The notes under the pieces are model-generated. The model did not search any database and was not told where the DNA came from. It was given only the letters and a program-made list of their open reading frames with translations. A stretch of 64,000 nt of DNA from NCBI RefSeq assembly GCF_036271055.1, contig NZ_DATBBJ010000099.1, forward strand, positions 1 through 64,000, read 5' to 3'. The position numbers and the translations under genes were made by a program. The stretch comes from Scandinavium sp036271055. GTDB taxonomy: Bacteria > Pseudomonadota > Gammaproteobacteria > Enterobacterales > Enterobacteriaceae. This document shows positions 53,561 through 62,517 of the stretch, piece after piece (positions within the stretch are counted from its first letter, which is position 1; each line of letters begins with the position of its first letter).

Positions 53561-54724
53561 TTGAAAGGGTTAATACTCCCTGTGCTGATTGCGTCTACAC
53601 AGCTCTGCGGCTGTGCCGGAACGCTTTCGCAAATGAATATGCCTTCCAGTGAAGTGACTCAGGTGGCGCAAAATGGACGGGCGCTTTCCGTCGACGAACT
53701 CGTCACTGAATATATGCAGACCAAACAGGTGTCGGGCATGGTGGTGGCCGTTATTCAGCATAATGGCCCGGCGAAATTTTACTGCTATGGCGTCACGGAT
53801 GCCAAAAACCATTACCCGATAACACCGGATACCCTGTTTGCGCTCGGTTCATTGAGTAAAGGGATTACCGCCGAGGTGATAACGCTGCTGGTGAACGAGG
53901 GGCGTTTACACTGGGATGACACACTGGATACGCTACTGCCACCGGGAACGCTGCTGAGTGCGGATGCGAAAAAAATCACGCTCCTGCAACTGGTGACGCA
54001 CACTTCCGGTTTGCCGCGTCAGCCGATGAATTTGTTGTCGTTAGAGCATCTGGTGAGCTATCTGCGTGACGGCGAAAACTTCTATCAGGATTTGGACAGT
54101 GATGGCGTCCTGAATTATCTCAGTACTTTCAATGCGCCATTAACGCATGAGCCACGTTATTCCAATATTGGCTACGCCGTGCTCGGCTATATCCTGAAAT
54201 ATAAAACCGGGCAGTCGATTGAAACGTTGTCAGCGCAGAAAATTTTTCAGCCACTGGAAATGGACAATGCGAGCTTCGACCCGGAAAGTCTGCGAACCTT
54301 CCCGCAGCGCGCGTTAGGGCACGCGGGTGATCAGCCGAAATTTATTGCTCGGGGCGCGTTAACACCGGACTGGCAGTTCAGCAATAATATGGTCGGTGCG
54401 GCAAGCCTTTACAGTGATGCCAGGGATCTTATCGAATATACACGGGCGCATTTTTCTTCTACAGGCAATGCGTCGCTGGACAAAGCGTTTGCAGATGTCA
54501 CTGTCGATTATTTCCCTCGAGAGAAGGAAGCGGCCAATATTGCATGGATAACCGATACCTACGGTCAGCAAAAAATCACGTATCAGGTGGGCTACATCGG
54601 TGGGTATTCCAGTTATATCGGATTCGATAAAGAAAACCAGAATGCGGTAGTGGTATTACAAAATAGCTTTAACTGGAGTAATTATATTGGGCATGCGCTA
54701 TTAAAACGCATTGCCCAAAAATAA
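53561..54724 (+). CDS. Beta-lactamase-fold serine hydrolase, probable lipoprotein
   Basis: 387 residues from the TTG at 53561, chosen because AGGAAGG (about 53549-53555) precedes it at the right distance and the product then starts with a compact signal (MKGLILPVLIAS) and a lipobox-like LCGC at residues 15-18. A TTG at 53477 would add 28 residues. The class C / penicillin-binding-protein pattern is SLSK (SxxK), YSN (YxN, in PRYSNIGY) and a C-terminal GYIGGY strand in the KTG position. Relatives are carboxypeptidases, esterases or AmpH-like enzymes. Nothing here shows antibiotic resistance. Confidence 0.75.
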   Translation: MKGLILPVLIASTQLCGCAGTLSQMNMPSSEVTQVAQNGRALSVDELVTEYMQTKQVSGMVVAVIQHNGPAKFYCYGVTDAKNHYPITPDTLFALGSLSKGITAEVITLLVNEGRLHWDDTLDTLLPPGTLLSADAKKITLLQLVTHTSGLPRQPMNLLSLEHLVSYLRDGENFYQDLDSDGVLNYLSTFNAPLTHEPRYSNIGYAVLGYILKYKTGQSIETLSAQKIFQPLEMDNASFDPESLRTFPQRALGHAGDQPKFIARGALTPDWQFSNNMVGAASLYSDARDLIEYTRAHFSSTGNASLDKAFADVTVDYFPREKEAANIAWITDTYGQQKITYQVGYIGGYSSYIGFDKENQNAVVVLQNSFNWSNYIGHALLKRIAQK

Positions 54725-54729
54725 ATCTG

Positions 54730-54981
54730 TTACCACTTCTTATCGAAGGCGTCGCGACGACCATCGCGGCGGTTTTCGCGCTTGTCCTGACGGCAACGGG
54801 AGTTGCTTTTATCATTGTCTTTAAAGCACTCTTGCTTCTTATCGCGACCTTCGGTGCGAGCATCCTGACGGGTGTTGCGAGCATCCTGGCGCTCGTTACT
54901 GCGATGCGTTGCATGAGCAGGGAGGGTCATGGCTGACAAGAGCGTCGCAGCCGTTAATACAGAAAGTATTGTTTTTTTCAC
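54730..54981 (-). CDS. Small secreted Arg/Asp-rich protein
   Basis: 83 residues. A clear signal peptide (about 1-24, MKKTILSVLTAATLLSAMTLPAHA) leads to a short mature chain of about 59 residues that is very rich in Arg, Asp, Lys and Gln. It contains a repeated RQDAR motif and two Cys (KKQECFKDND, SNSRCRQDK) that could form a disulphide. I do not recognise the family. It converges with the serine hydrolase gene at a distance of 5 bp and has no operon partner. Confidence 0.7.
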   Translation of the reverse strand: MKKTILSVLTAATLLSAMTLPAHATHRSNERQDARNTRQDARTEGRDKKQECFKDNDKSNSRCRQDKRENRRDGRRDAFDKKW

Positions 54982-55217
54982 GAAGATAAAACCTTATAAA
55001 TAAATGCAAAGAATGACAATTAATATTATTAATATCAGCTCGCATAGTATCTCTTAGCGTAAATTGCAGACGTGGTGCAATTAGTGCTGTCATGTAGAAA
55101 AAACAATTCAAAATAAAATTATAGGGTATTGATCCCTGTGGGTAGCGGCGTGGTTGCGATCTTTCTCTTGAGATTAGCAAATCGATGCAATGGGATTGGA
55201 ACTTTGGAGGTAGCTTA
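54982..55217. promoter_or_regulatory. AT-rich control region upstream of the small secreted protein and the IprA-like gene
   Basis: This is a gene-free stretch between divergent genes. A perfect AT palindrome, TTAATA-T-TATTAA (55020-55032), lies 39 bases upstream of the minus-strand gene and could be a protein-binding site. No other clear signal is seen. Confidence 0.4.
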
Positions 55218-55289
55218 ATGACAGCATTTTTCTGTGAATGGACGGGAAATCAGGTGCAAACCGGAACAACACTACATGATAATCACTAA
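55218..55289 (+). other. 23-codon open frame abutting the IprA-like gene
   Basis: An ATG at 55218 with a good ribosome-binding site (GGAGG, 55206-55210) opens a 23-residue frame that stops with TAA at 55287-55289. The next base begins the ATG at 55290 in the same reading frame. The downstream ATG has no ribosome-binding site of its own. This is either a leader peptide with stop-start coupling or the original N-terminus cut off by a nonsense change. Confidence 0.45.
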
Positions 55290-56040
55290 ATGAAGACAGA
55301 AGCGAGCAAAAAGCAGGAGCTGAGTCTGTTCTATGGTTCATCTCAAGACTGTGTTATCAACCTCTTGGAGGCGTGTGAAACTATATCCCACTCTGGCCCG
55401 CTGAATTCGAATCACCCTCAAGCTATTGCGAGGCACTCTCATTATCTAATTGAATTAATTGAAAAGATATCACCTCATTTGCATTGTCATACCTATCCAA
55501 TAGGGCAGCGCTTTACTCTGAGTTCGAGCCGTGACTCAAAATGCTACTACATTCGCACGGGTGCAATCTCGCTTTATCGCCAGCCGAATGATGTATTGCT
55601 CGAACTCCTTGATGCGCCAAGTATAAGAGGTATTATTCCGATCCCTCCAGATTCTGCTTCCATCTACACGCTGAAAGTGATAATCCCTGCTGAAATCGCG
55701 GTTCTGGATATTGGTTGCCTCTATGAGTTGTTGGGCGAGTTAAATTTATGGGAAACCTTCTCTCGCTATTTACAAGTGATGTCAAGTATTTTAGGGGAGG
55801 TGATTTTCAAACTGGTAGTGCCATCTGCCTATGATAGTGTGCGAATTCAACTTTATGAGTTAATGGCTAAGCACAGAAAATGTGCGCGAGCGTATCCTGG
55901 TTGAGAACTATATTCGAGATAAAACCAATATTTCACGAAGCCGAATTATGCGAATTCACTCTAATCTGAAAGCAGGTGGATATATTCTGATGGATAGAGG
56001 CATTCTAAAGGATATAAGTAATATTCCTTTGAAATATTAA
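55290..56040 (+). pseudogene. IprA/YaiV-like winged-helix regulator, frameshifted
   Basis: The first frame gives 204 residues and stops at 55902-55904. It has a cyclic-nucleotide-binding-like barrel (YPIGQRFTL ... CYYIRTGAISLYR) and the start of a C-terminal helical part. From about 55878 a different frame continues without a stop to 56040: NVRERILVENYIRD ... SRSRIMRIHSNLKAGGYILMDRGIL, a winged helix-turn-helix as expected at this point. The change lies in the AAAA run at 55877-55880 and is a net shift of one base (one base too many, or two lost). The DNA-binding part is therefore lost unless the shift is recoded or a sequencing error. The family regulates oxidative-stress responses in Salmonella (IprA). 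Confidence 0.75.
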
Positions 56041-56399
56041 AGGATCGAACCAGTCATGATGTCCCTTTCATATTGGTGTCTTAAGTGTTTGTCGTTAGCT
56101 CTTGTTTGTATATTAGTTTTATTTCTTTTATGATGGCAATTCAGGTTAAGCAAACATTATCTCACCTGCGTAGAGCATTGATCCAGCAGCTTTTATATTG
56201 TCATCTTTCGTCTTCCAGACATAATCGCTGGTTTAAGAAGTGGTTGTCTCGCTGTGGAAATATTCAGTATGCCGGGAAGTCTTTAAAAGTGAATTTAAAA
56301 GTGAATAGTGCTGATAAGCGAGGTGCTTGTAAAAGGGCCAGAGTAAATTCTGGCCCTTTTATTTTTTTACCGTAGAAGTTTGTACCCGATGCTTATTTC
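56041..56399. other. Gene-free gap between the regulator and gor
   Basis: It holds the bidirectional terminator at 56331-56367 and otherwise AT-rich sequence. An open frame at 56085-56375 runs straight through the terminator, so I do not call it a gene. Confidence 0.5.
56331..56367. terminator. Bidirectional terminator ahead of the gor 3' end
   Basis: AAAAGGGCCAGA (56331-56342) pairs perfectly with TCTGGCCCTTTT (56349-56360) around a 6-base loop, followed by more T. It can stop transcripts from both sides. Confidence 0.92.
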
Positions 56400-57752
56400 T
56401 TAACGCATGGTAACAAATTCTTCTGCAGCCGTCGGGTGAATAGCCACTGTGTTATCGAAATCTTTCTTGGTTGCGCCCATTTTCAGGGCTACCGCGAAGC
56501 CTTGCAGGATTTCGTCCATCCCGAAGCCGATACCGTGAATCCCGACGATTTTCTCTTCCGGGCCCACACACACCAACTTCATACGGCACGGCTGACGGTG
56601 AGAGGTCACGGCGGTGTACATCGCGGTAAAGGAGGATTTATATACCTTCACTGCGTCGTCGCCATACTGCTCACGCGCCTGCGGTTCGCTCAGGCCAATG
56701 GTGCCAATTGGCGGATGGCTGAACACCACGGTTGGAATGTTGCTGTAATCCAGATGCTCGTCCGGCTTGTTGTTGAACAGGCGCTCGGACAGACGGCGAC
56801 CTGCCGCCACGGCAACAGGCGTTAACTCTACCGCACCCGTGTTATCACCGACGGCATAAATGCCCGGCACGCTGGTGTTCTGGAACTTATCGACAACGAT
56901 ATAACCTTTGTCGTTGGTTTTCACACCCGTCGCCACCAGGTTGAAATTGTCGTTTGCAGGCTCGCGGCCAATCGCCCAAATCAGGCTATCGACGGTCTGA
57001 CTACGGCCATCTTCCAGTTCCAGTGTCAGGCTGCCATCGGCATTTTTAATGACGGCTTTTGGCACTGCATGGGTATGCAGCGTTGGGCCTTCGGCGTTCA
57101 TCACTTCAACCAGCGTTTCAACGATCATCGGGTCAAAGCTGCGCAGCGGCGCATGCTTACGCACAAACAGATGCGTTTGGGCACCGAGGCCATTGATCAC
57201 GCCCGCCAGTTCAACCGCGATGTAACCCGCGCCGACAACGGCCACGCGTTTTGGCAGCGCTGGCAACTCGAAGAAACCGTCAGAGTCGATACCGTATTCC
57301 ACGCCAGGAATATCTGGGTGGCTCGGACGACCGCCGGTAGCAATCAAAATATGATCGGCAGTCAGCGTTTCACCGTTCACTTCAATGGTTCTTTCATCGA
57401 CGAAACGGGCAAAGCCTTTGATCACATCGACGTTATTTTTGCCCAGCACGGTGTCGTACGAGGTGTGAATGCGATCGATATAAGCTGTACGGCTGGAGAC
57501 CAGCTTGTTCCAGTCGAAGTGGTTGATAGTGGTGTCGAAGCCGTAGTCCGGGCCGTACATATGAATGGCCTCGCGGATCTGCGCGGCATGCCACATCACT
57601 TTCTTCGGTACGCAGCCGACGTTCACACAGGTGCCGCCGAGCTCTTTGGCTTCAATCAGCGCACATTTCTGGCCGTACATCGCCGCGCGGTTAATGGAGG
57701 CGATGCCGCCGCTGCCGCCGCCGATGGCGATATAGTCATAATGCTTAGTCAT
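56400..57752 (-). CDS. gor: Glutathione reductase Gor
   Basis: 450 residues from the ATG at 57752, the E. coli length. The FAD-binding GGGSGG (11-16), redox-active Cys42/Cys47 (GGTCVNVGCVPKK), NADPH-binding GAGYIAVE and C-terminal HPTAAEE with the catalytic His-Glu pair are all present. It reduces glutathione disulphide with NADPH in the cytoplasm. It follows rlmJ on the same strand by 70 bp. Confidence 0.98.
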   Translation of the reverse strand: MTKHYDYIAIGGGSGGIASINRAAMYGQKCALIEAKELGGTCVNVGCVPKKVMWHAAQIREAIHMYGPDYGFDTTINHFDWNKLVSSRTAYIDRIHTSYDTVLGKNNVDVIKGFARFVDERTIEVNGETLTADHILIATGGRPSHPDIPGVEYGIDSDGFFELPALPKRVAVVGAGYIAVELAGVINGLGAQTHLFVRKHAPLRSFDPMIVETLVEVMNAEGPTLHTHAVPKAVIKNADGSLTLELEDGRSQTVDSLIWAIGREPANDNFNLVATGVKTNDKGYIVVDKFQNTSVPGIYAVGDNTGAVELTPVAVAAGRRLSERLFNNKPDEHLDYSNIPTVVFSHPPIGTIGLSEPQAREQYGDDAVKVYKSSFTAMYTAVTSHRQPCRMKLVCVGPEEKIVGIHGIGFGMDEILQGFAVALKMGATKKDFDNTVAIHPTAAEEFVTMR

Positions 57753-57822
57753 AGCTTCTTCCTTAATCGTTGATTGCCGCGATTGTATACCTGGAATCCA
57801 TAGGTTCCACCGATGATTGTGA

Positions 57823-58665
57823 TTACTCCGGCACAATCCAGCTAACGGTGGCGTGGCCCGTGCCCGTTGGCACCAGCTTTTTGTGCAGCCATGGCAGCAC
57901 GTTATTCATCTGTTGTTCGAGTTTCCACGGCGGATTGATAACGATCATGCCGGATGCCGTCATGCCGCGCTGATCGCTATCCGGACGCACCGCCAGCTCG
58001 ATTTGCAGAATGCGGCGAATACCGGTGGCTTCGAGCTCTTTGATCATGCGTTTAATTTGCGCGCGCAATACGACTGGATACCACAATGCATAAGTGCCGG
58101 TAGCAAAACGCTTGTAGCCTTCGCTGATGCCAGAAACGACAGCCTGATAGTCGGTTTTAATCTCATACGGCGGGTCAATCAGTACCAGACCACGGCGTGA
58201 TGCTGGCGGCAGCTTGGATTTAAGCTGCTGATAGCCGTCGGATTTCTCCACTCGCGCACGGTCATCTTTCTGAAATTCGGAACGCAGCAGCGGGAAATCG
58301 CTCGGGTGCAGTTCGGTCAGGTTCAGGCTGTCCTGCTCACGCAGCAACTGGCGTGCAATCAGCGGAGAACCCGGGTAATAGCGCAACTGACCGCTGCGGT
58401 TGAAATGATTCACCACGTTGATGTAAGGCTCTAATTCCGCAGGCAAATCATCCTGCTGCCAGATGCGGGCGATGCCTTCCATGTACTCACCTGTGCGCTC
58501 TGCATGCTCGCTGCTCAGCTGATAACGCCCTGCGCCCGCGTGAGTGTCGAGATAGAGAAACGGTTTTTCTTTCTCTTTCAGCGATTCAATGATCAGGCTC
58601 TGAACGGTGTGTTTGAGGACGTCGGCGTGGTTGCCGGCGTGAAAGCTGTGGCGATAACTGAGCAT
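57823..58665 (-). CDS. rlmJ: 23S rRNA (adenine2030-N6)-methyltransferase RlmJ
   Basis: 280 residues, the E. coli length. It is a SAM-dependent Rossmann methyltransferase with N-terminal YRHSFHAGNHADVLKH and the N6-adenine methylase motif DPPYE (LVLIDPPYE). It modifies A2030 of 23S rRNA. It diverges from prlC. Confidence 0.97.
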   Translation of the reverse strand: MLSYRHSFHAGNHADVLKHTVQSLIIESLKEKEKPFLYLDTHAGAGRYQLSSEHAERTGEYMEGIARIWQQDDLPAELEPYINVVNHFNRSGQLRYYPGSPLIARQLLREQDSLNLTELHPSDFPLLRSEFQKDDRARVEKSDGYQQLKSKLPPASRRGLVLIDPPYEIKTDYQAVVSGISEGYKRFATGTYALWYPVVLRAQIKRMIKELEATGIRRILQIELAVRPDSDQRGMTASGMIVINPPWKLEQQMNNVLPWLHKKLVPTGTGHATVSWIVPE

Positions 58666-58690
58666 GAATAAAGGTGTTCCACTGAGTAAT

Positions 58691-58723
58691 TACAGGCCCG
58701 GTGAACGCAGTGCCACCGGGTCA
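58691..58723 (-). repeat. REP-like element between rlmJ and prlC
   Basis: ACAGGCCCGGTGAACGCAG then GCCACCGGGTCAC forms a single inverted REP of the class seen elsewhere in the window. Confidence 0.55.
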
Positions 58724-58789
58724 CAAAAAAAAGCGATGGGGACAGTATACAGAAAAGTCTCTGTCGCCGCGAAAGCGCATCGTCTGGCA

Positions 58790-58817
58790 TTGAAATCCTC
58801 TACACTTAACCCCATTC
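58790..58817 (+). promoter_or_regulatory. Sigma-32 heat-shock promoter of prlC
   Basis: TTGAAA (58790-58795), a 14-base spacer and CCCCATTC (58810-58817) match the sigma-32 consensus CTTGAAA-N14-CCCCATNT closely. It lies about 64 bases before the prlC ATG. prlC is heat-shock-induced in E. coli. Confidence 0.88.
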
Positions 58818-58880
58818 TACAAAGATATGTGCCGCGCCGGATGTGCGCCTCATTCACTCTTTTTAAACAGGACAGCGCTT

Positions 58881-60923
58881 ATGACTAATCCATTACTGAC
58901 GCCCTTCGATTTGCCACCGTTTTCAAAAATCCAGCCAGAGCACGTCGTCCCAGCAGTGACTAAAGCGCTGGACGATTGCCGCACGGCGGTTGAAAGCGTT
59001 GTGGCGCAGGGCGCGCCGTACAGCTGGGAAAGTCTGTGTCAGCCACTGGCCGAAGTGGACGATGTGCTGGGCCGTCTGTTCTCGCCGGTCAGCCATCTGA
59101 ATTCCGTGAAAAACAGCCCGGAACTGCGCGAAGCCTATGAGCAGACGCTGCCGCTGCTGTCCGAGTACAGCACCTGGGTGGGTCAGCATGAAGGTTTGTA
59201 TCAGGCGTATCGTGACCTGCGCGACGGTGACCATTACGCAAGCCTGAATACCGCACAGAAAAAAGCAGTCGATAACGCGCTGCGTGATTTTGAGCTGTCC
59301 GGGATTGGCCTGTCGAAAGAGAAACAGAAACGCTACGGCGAAATCGCGGCGCGTCTGTCTGAATTAGGTAACCAGTACAGCAACAACGTGCTCGACGCCA
59401 CCATGGGCTGGAACAAGCTTGTCACAGATGAAACTGAGCTTGCCGGGATGCCGGAAAGTGCACTGGCAGCAGCGAAAGCACAGGCCGAAGCCAAAGAACA
59501 AGAAGGCTATCTGCTGACGCTCGACATCCCGAGTTATCTGCCGGTGATGACCTATTGCGACAACCAGGCGCTGCGTGAAGAGATGTATCGCGCTTACACC
59601 ACTCGTGCGTCTGACCAGGGCCCGAATGCCGGGAAATGGGACAACAGCCCGGTAATGGAAGAGATCCTCGCGCTGCGTCACGAATTGGCACAGCTGCTGG
59701 GCTTTGAAAGCTATGCGTTGAAATCGCTGGCGACCAAAATGGCAGAAAACCCGCAGCAGGTGCTCGAATTCCTGACCGATCTGGCAAAACGCGCCCGTCC
59801 GCAGGGCGAAAAAGAACTGGCTCAGCTGCGTGCGTATGCGAAAGCGGAATTTGGTATCGATGAGTTACAGCCGTGGGATATTGCTTACTACAGCGAAAAA
59901 CAGAAACAACATCTCTACAGCATCAGCGACGAACAACTGCGTCCTTACTTCCCGGAAAACAAAGCCGTCAACGGTCTGTTCGAAGTGGTTCAGCGCATTT
60001 ACGGTATCACCGCCAAAGAGCGCAAAGACATTGACGTGTGGAGCCCGGAAGTGCGCTTCTTCGAGCTGTACGATGACAAAAACGAACTGCGCGGCAGTTT
60101 CTATCTCGATCTCTACGCCCGCGAGCACAAACGCGGCGGCGCGTGGATGGATGACTGTGTGGGCCAGATGCGTAAAGCGGACGGTTCGCTGCAAAAACCG
60201 GTGGCCTATCTCACCTGTAACTTCAACCGTCCGGTTAACGGCAAGCCTGCGCTCTTTACCCACGACGAAGTGATCACCCTGTTCCATGAATTTGGTCATG
60301 GGCTGCATCACATGCTGACCCGCATCGAAACCGCAGGCGTTTCGGGCATCAGCGGTGTGCCGTGGGATGCCGTCGAGTTGCCGAGCCAGTTTATGGAAAA
60401 CTGGTGTTGGGAGCCGGAAGCGCTGGCGTTTATCTCTGGTCACTTTGAAACGGGCGAACCACTGCCAAAAGAACTGCTGGATAAAATGCTGGCAGCGAAA
60501 AACTACCAGGCGGCAATGTTCGTGCTGCGTCAGCTGGAATTCGGCCTGTTCGATTTCCGTCTGCATGCCGAATTTAATCCAGAGCAGGGCGCGAAAATCC
60601 TCGAGACGCTGGCAGAAATCAAGAAACAAGTTTCTGTGGTCCCGGGCCCATCATGGGGCCGATTCCCGCACGCTTTCAGCCACATTTTTGCTGGCGGCTA
60701 TGCGGCAGGTTACTACAGCTATTTGTGGGCCGATGTGCTGGCGGCAGACGCGTTCTCTCGTTTCGAAAAAGAAGGGATTTTCAACCGTGAAACTGGGCAG
60801 TCGTTCCTCGACAATATCCTGAGCCGTGGCGGTTCCGAAGAGCCAATGACGCTGTTCAAACGCTTCCGTGGCCGTGAACCGCAACTGGACGCGATGCTTG
60901 AGCATTACGGCATCAAAGGCTAA
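58881..60923 (+). CDS. prlC: Oligopeptidase A PrlC
   Basis: 680 residues from the ATG at 58881, the E. coli length. It is an M3 (thimet) metallopeptidase with zinc motif HEFGH (469-473). It degrades short peptides in the cytoplasm, including cleaved signal peptides. rsmJ follows after 7 bp, so the two are cotranscribed. Confidence 0.98.
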   Translation: MTNPLLTPFDLPPFSKIQPEHVVPAVTKALDDCRTAVESVVAQGAPYSWESLCQPLAEVDDVLGRLFSPVSHLNSVKNSPELREAYEQTLPLLSEYSTWVGQHEGLYQAYRDLRDGDHYASLNTAQKKAVDNALRDFELSGIGLSKEKQKRYGEIAARLSELGNQYSNNVLDATMGWNKLVTDETELAGMPESALAAAKAQAEAKEQEGYLLTLDIPSYLPVMTYCDNQALREEMYRAYTTRASDQGPNAGKWDNSPVMEEILALRHELAQLLGFESYALKSLATKMAENPQQVLEFLTDLAKRARPQGEKELAQLRAYAKAEFGIDELQPWDIAYYSEKQKQHLYSISDEQLRPYFPENKAVNGLFEVVQRIYGITAKERKDIDVWSPEVRFFELYDDKNELRGSFYLDLYAREHKRGGAWMDDCVGQMRKADGSLQKPVAYLTCNFNRPVNGKPALFTHDEVITLFHEFGHGLHHMLTRIETAGVSGISGVPWDAVELPSQFMENWCWEPEALAFISGHFETGEPLPKELLDKMLAAKNYQAAMFVLRQLEFGLFDFRLHAEFNPEQGAKILETLAEIKKQVSVVPGPSWGRFPHAFSHIFAGGYAAGYYSYLWADVLAADAFSRFEKEGIFNRETGQSFLDNILSRGGSEEPMTLFKRFRGREPQLDAMLEHYGIKG

Positions 60924-60930
60924 CCCGTTC

Positions 60931-61683
60931 GTGAAAATATGTTTAGTTGATGAATCAGGCGCCAGTGATGGCGCCTTATCTGTTCTTGCGACTCGTTGGG
61001 GCCTGGAACAGGATGCGGATAACCTGATGGCGCTGGTGCTCACAACAGAGCATCTCGAACTGCGTAAGCGTGATGAACCCAAACTCGGCGGCATCTTCGT
61101 GGATTTTGTGGGTGGCCCGATGGCGCATCGACGAAAATTCGGCGGCGGTCGTGGGGAAGCGGTGGCGAAAGCGGTGGGCATCAAAGGCAGTTATTTGCCC
61201 GATGTCGTGGATGCTACGGCAGGATTAGGCCGTGACGCGTTTGTGCTGGCTTCGGTAGGGTGTCGAGTGCGGATGCTGGAACGTAATCCGGTAGTGGCCG
61301 CGTTGCTCGATGACGGTTTGGCTCGCGGCTACGCTGACCCGGAAATCGGCGGCTGGTTGCAAGATCGCTTGCAGTTGATTCATGCCTCGAGTCTAACGGC
61401 ATTGACCGATATCGCGCCGCGCCCGCAGGTGGTCTATCTCGACCCGATGTTCCCCCATAAGCAGAAAAGCGCGCTGGTGAAAAAAGAGATGCGAGTGTTT
61501 CAGTCGTTGGTGGGGCCGGATTTAGATGCCGACGGGCTGCTGATCCCTGCACAACAATTGGCGACAAAGCGGGTCGTGGTAAAGCGCCCGGACTACGCAC
61601 CGCCGCTGGCAGACGTTGCCACTTCAAACGCAGTGGTGACGAAAGGGCATCGCTTTGATATTTACGCCGGGACGCCGGAATAA
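60931..61683 (+). CDS. rsmJ: 16S rRNA (guanine1516-N2)-methyltransferase RsmJ
   Basis: 250 residues from the GTG at 60931, which gives the E. coli N-terminus (KICLVDESG) and length. The SAM-binding motif DATAGLGRDAFVLAS and the catalytic region YLDPMFPHKQKSA (DPMF) are intact. It modifies G1516 of 16S rRNA. It is second in an operon with prlC. Confidence 0.97.
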   Translation: MKICLVDESGASDGALSVLATRWGLEQDADNLMALVLTTEHLELRKRDEPKLGGIFVDFVGGPMAHRRKFGGGRGEAVAKAVGIKGSYLPDVVDATAGLGRDAFVLASVGCRVRMLERNPVVAALLDDGLARGYADPEIGGWLQDRLQLIHASSLTALTDIAPRPQVVYLDPMFPHKQKSALVKKEMRVFQSLVGPDLDADGLLIPAQQLATKRVVVKRPDYAPPLADVATSNAVVTKGHRFDIYAGTPE

Positions 61684-61685
61684 GA

Positions 61686-61725
61686 AAGCCGGGTGGCGAT
61701 TGCGCCTGACCCGGCTTACGTTTTT
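61686..61725 (+). terminator. REP element acting as rsmJ terminator
   Basis: AAGCCGGGT (61686-61694) pairs with ACCCGGCTT (61709-61717), then TTTTT at 61721-61725. The stem has REP sequence. Confidence 0.75.
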
Positions 61726-61737
61726 CCGTGATCGTGT

Positions 61738-61770
61738 AGTGCCCGGTAAGGCTTAGCCGCTACCGGGCAA
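61738..61770 (-). repeat. Inverted REP downstream of uspA
   Basis: TGCCCGGTAAGGC ... CCGCTACCGGGCA forms the partner of the REP at 61686-61717, between convergent genes. Confidence 0.7.
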
Positions 61771-61777
61771 CAAGCTA

Positions 61778-62215
61778 TTACTCGTCTTCTTCGTCACGCA
61801 GTGGAACAATCAGCATATCCACATGTACGGTGTTAATCAGCTGGCGAGCCGAAGACATCAGCTTGCTCCAGAAATCCTGATGATGACCGCAAACCACCAA
61901 ATCCATATCGTATTTCTTGATGGCATCAACCAGCACCTGGCCCAAATCACCGCTGCCACTCAGGGTTTCGGTGATCGGATACCCGGCGTTAGTGGAAAGC
62001 TCACTCAACGCGTGATGAGTTTCTTCCGAGATGCGTTTCTGCATATCACCCAGATTGACATCAATCAGGCCGGTATAGAGATCGGAGTAGTTCACATCGA
62101 CATGAATCAGGGAAACTTTCGCGTTATACGGGCGCGCCATCGAGACTGCTTTATCTACCAGCATTTTGCTTTCCGGCGACAGATCGACCGCGATAAGAAT
62201 GTGTTTGTAAGCCAT
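61778..62215 (-). CDS. uspA: Universal stress protein UspA
   Basis: 145 residues (144 in E. coli). It is a single Usp domain, MAYKHILIAVDLSPES to LIVPLRDEEDE. As in other UspA-type (not UspFG-type) members, the ATP-binding Gly-rich loop is absent: the segment reads CGHHQDFWSKL. It is a cytoplasmic stress-survival dimer, induced on growth arrest. Confidence 0.97.
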   Translation of the reverse strand: MAYKHILIAVDLSPESKMLVDKAVSMARPYNAKVSLIHVDVNYSDLYTGLIDVNLGDMQKRISEETHHALSELSTNAGYPITETLSGSGDLGQVLVDAIKKYDMDLVVCGHHQDFWSKLMSSARQLINTVHVDMLIVPLRDEEDE

Positions 62216-62517
62216 AGTGTTACTCCTTCCTTAAGTCTGTGGTTACTCGTTAAGTATAGTCAACTCAACCTTAAAACGACCCTTAAGTTACGTCAATGAC
62301 CCTTTATCACCAATTAGTTAAACAAATCTTTGCGCTTTTGCTATTGATTACGATTAAGGATGTGGCAAAAAAATCAGCGGATCTCCTACACTATTAAAAG
62401 AGTCGGTCGGCGAAGTTAATGTGATCGGTCTCTCACTCTTTCACTGACTGTCTGATGAGTTTCGGGGTGCGGTAGTCCTGGAGGGAGTCTCCGTGGGCGG
62501 GTCGCCGGGGAGGAGGT
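62216..62517. promoter_or_regulatory. Divergent uspA / uspB promoter region
   Basis: For uspB, CTACACT (62386-62392) is a good sigma-S-type -10, in keeping with known RpoS control of uspB. For uspA, TATACT on the minus strand (62253-62258) is a candidate -10 about 38 bases before the ATG, with no clear -35. GGGAGGAGG at 62508-62516 region is the uspB ribosome-binding site. Confidence 0.5.

Noticed and set aside
53561..54724. A resistance beta-lactamase
   Set aside because: The SxxK and YxN motifs are shared by carboxypeptidases and esterases; the third motif is not a KTG, and nothing in the context suggests resistance.
56085..56375. 96-codon plus-strand open frame upstream of gor
   Set aside because: It runs through the perfect terminator at 56331-56367, which encodes its last residues, and its composition is that of chance AT-rich sequence. 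No ribosome-binding site.
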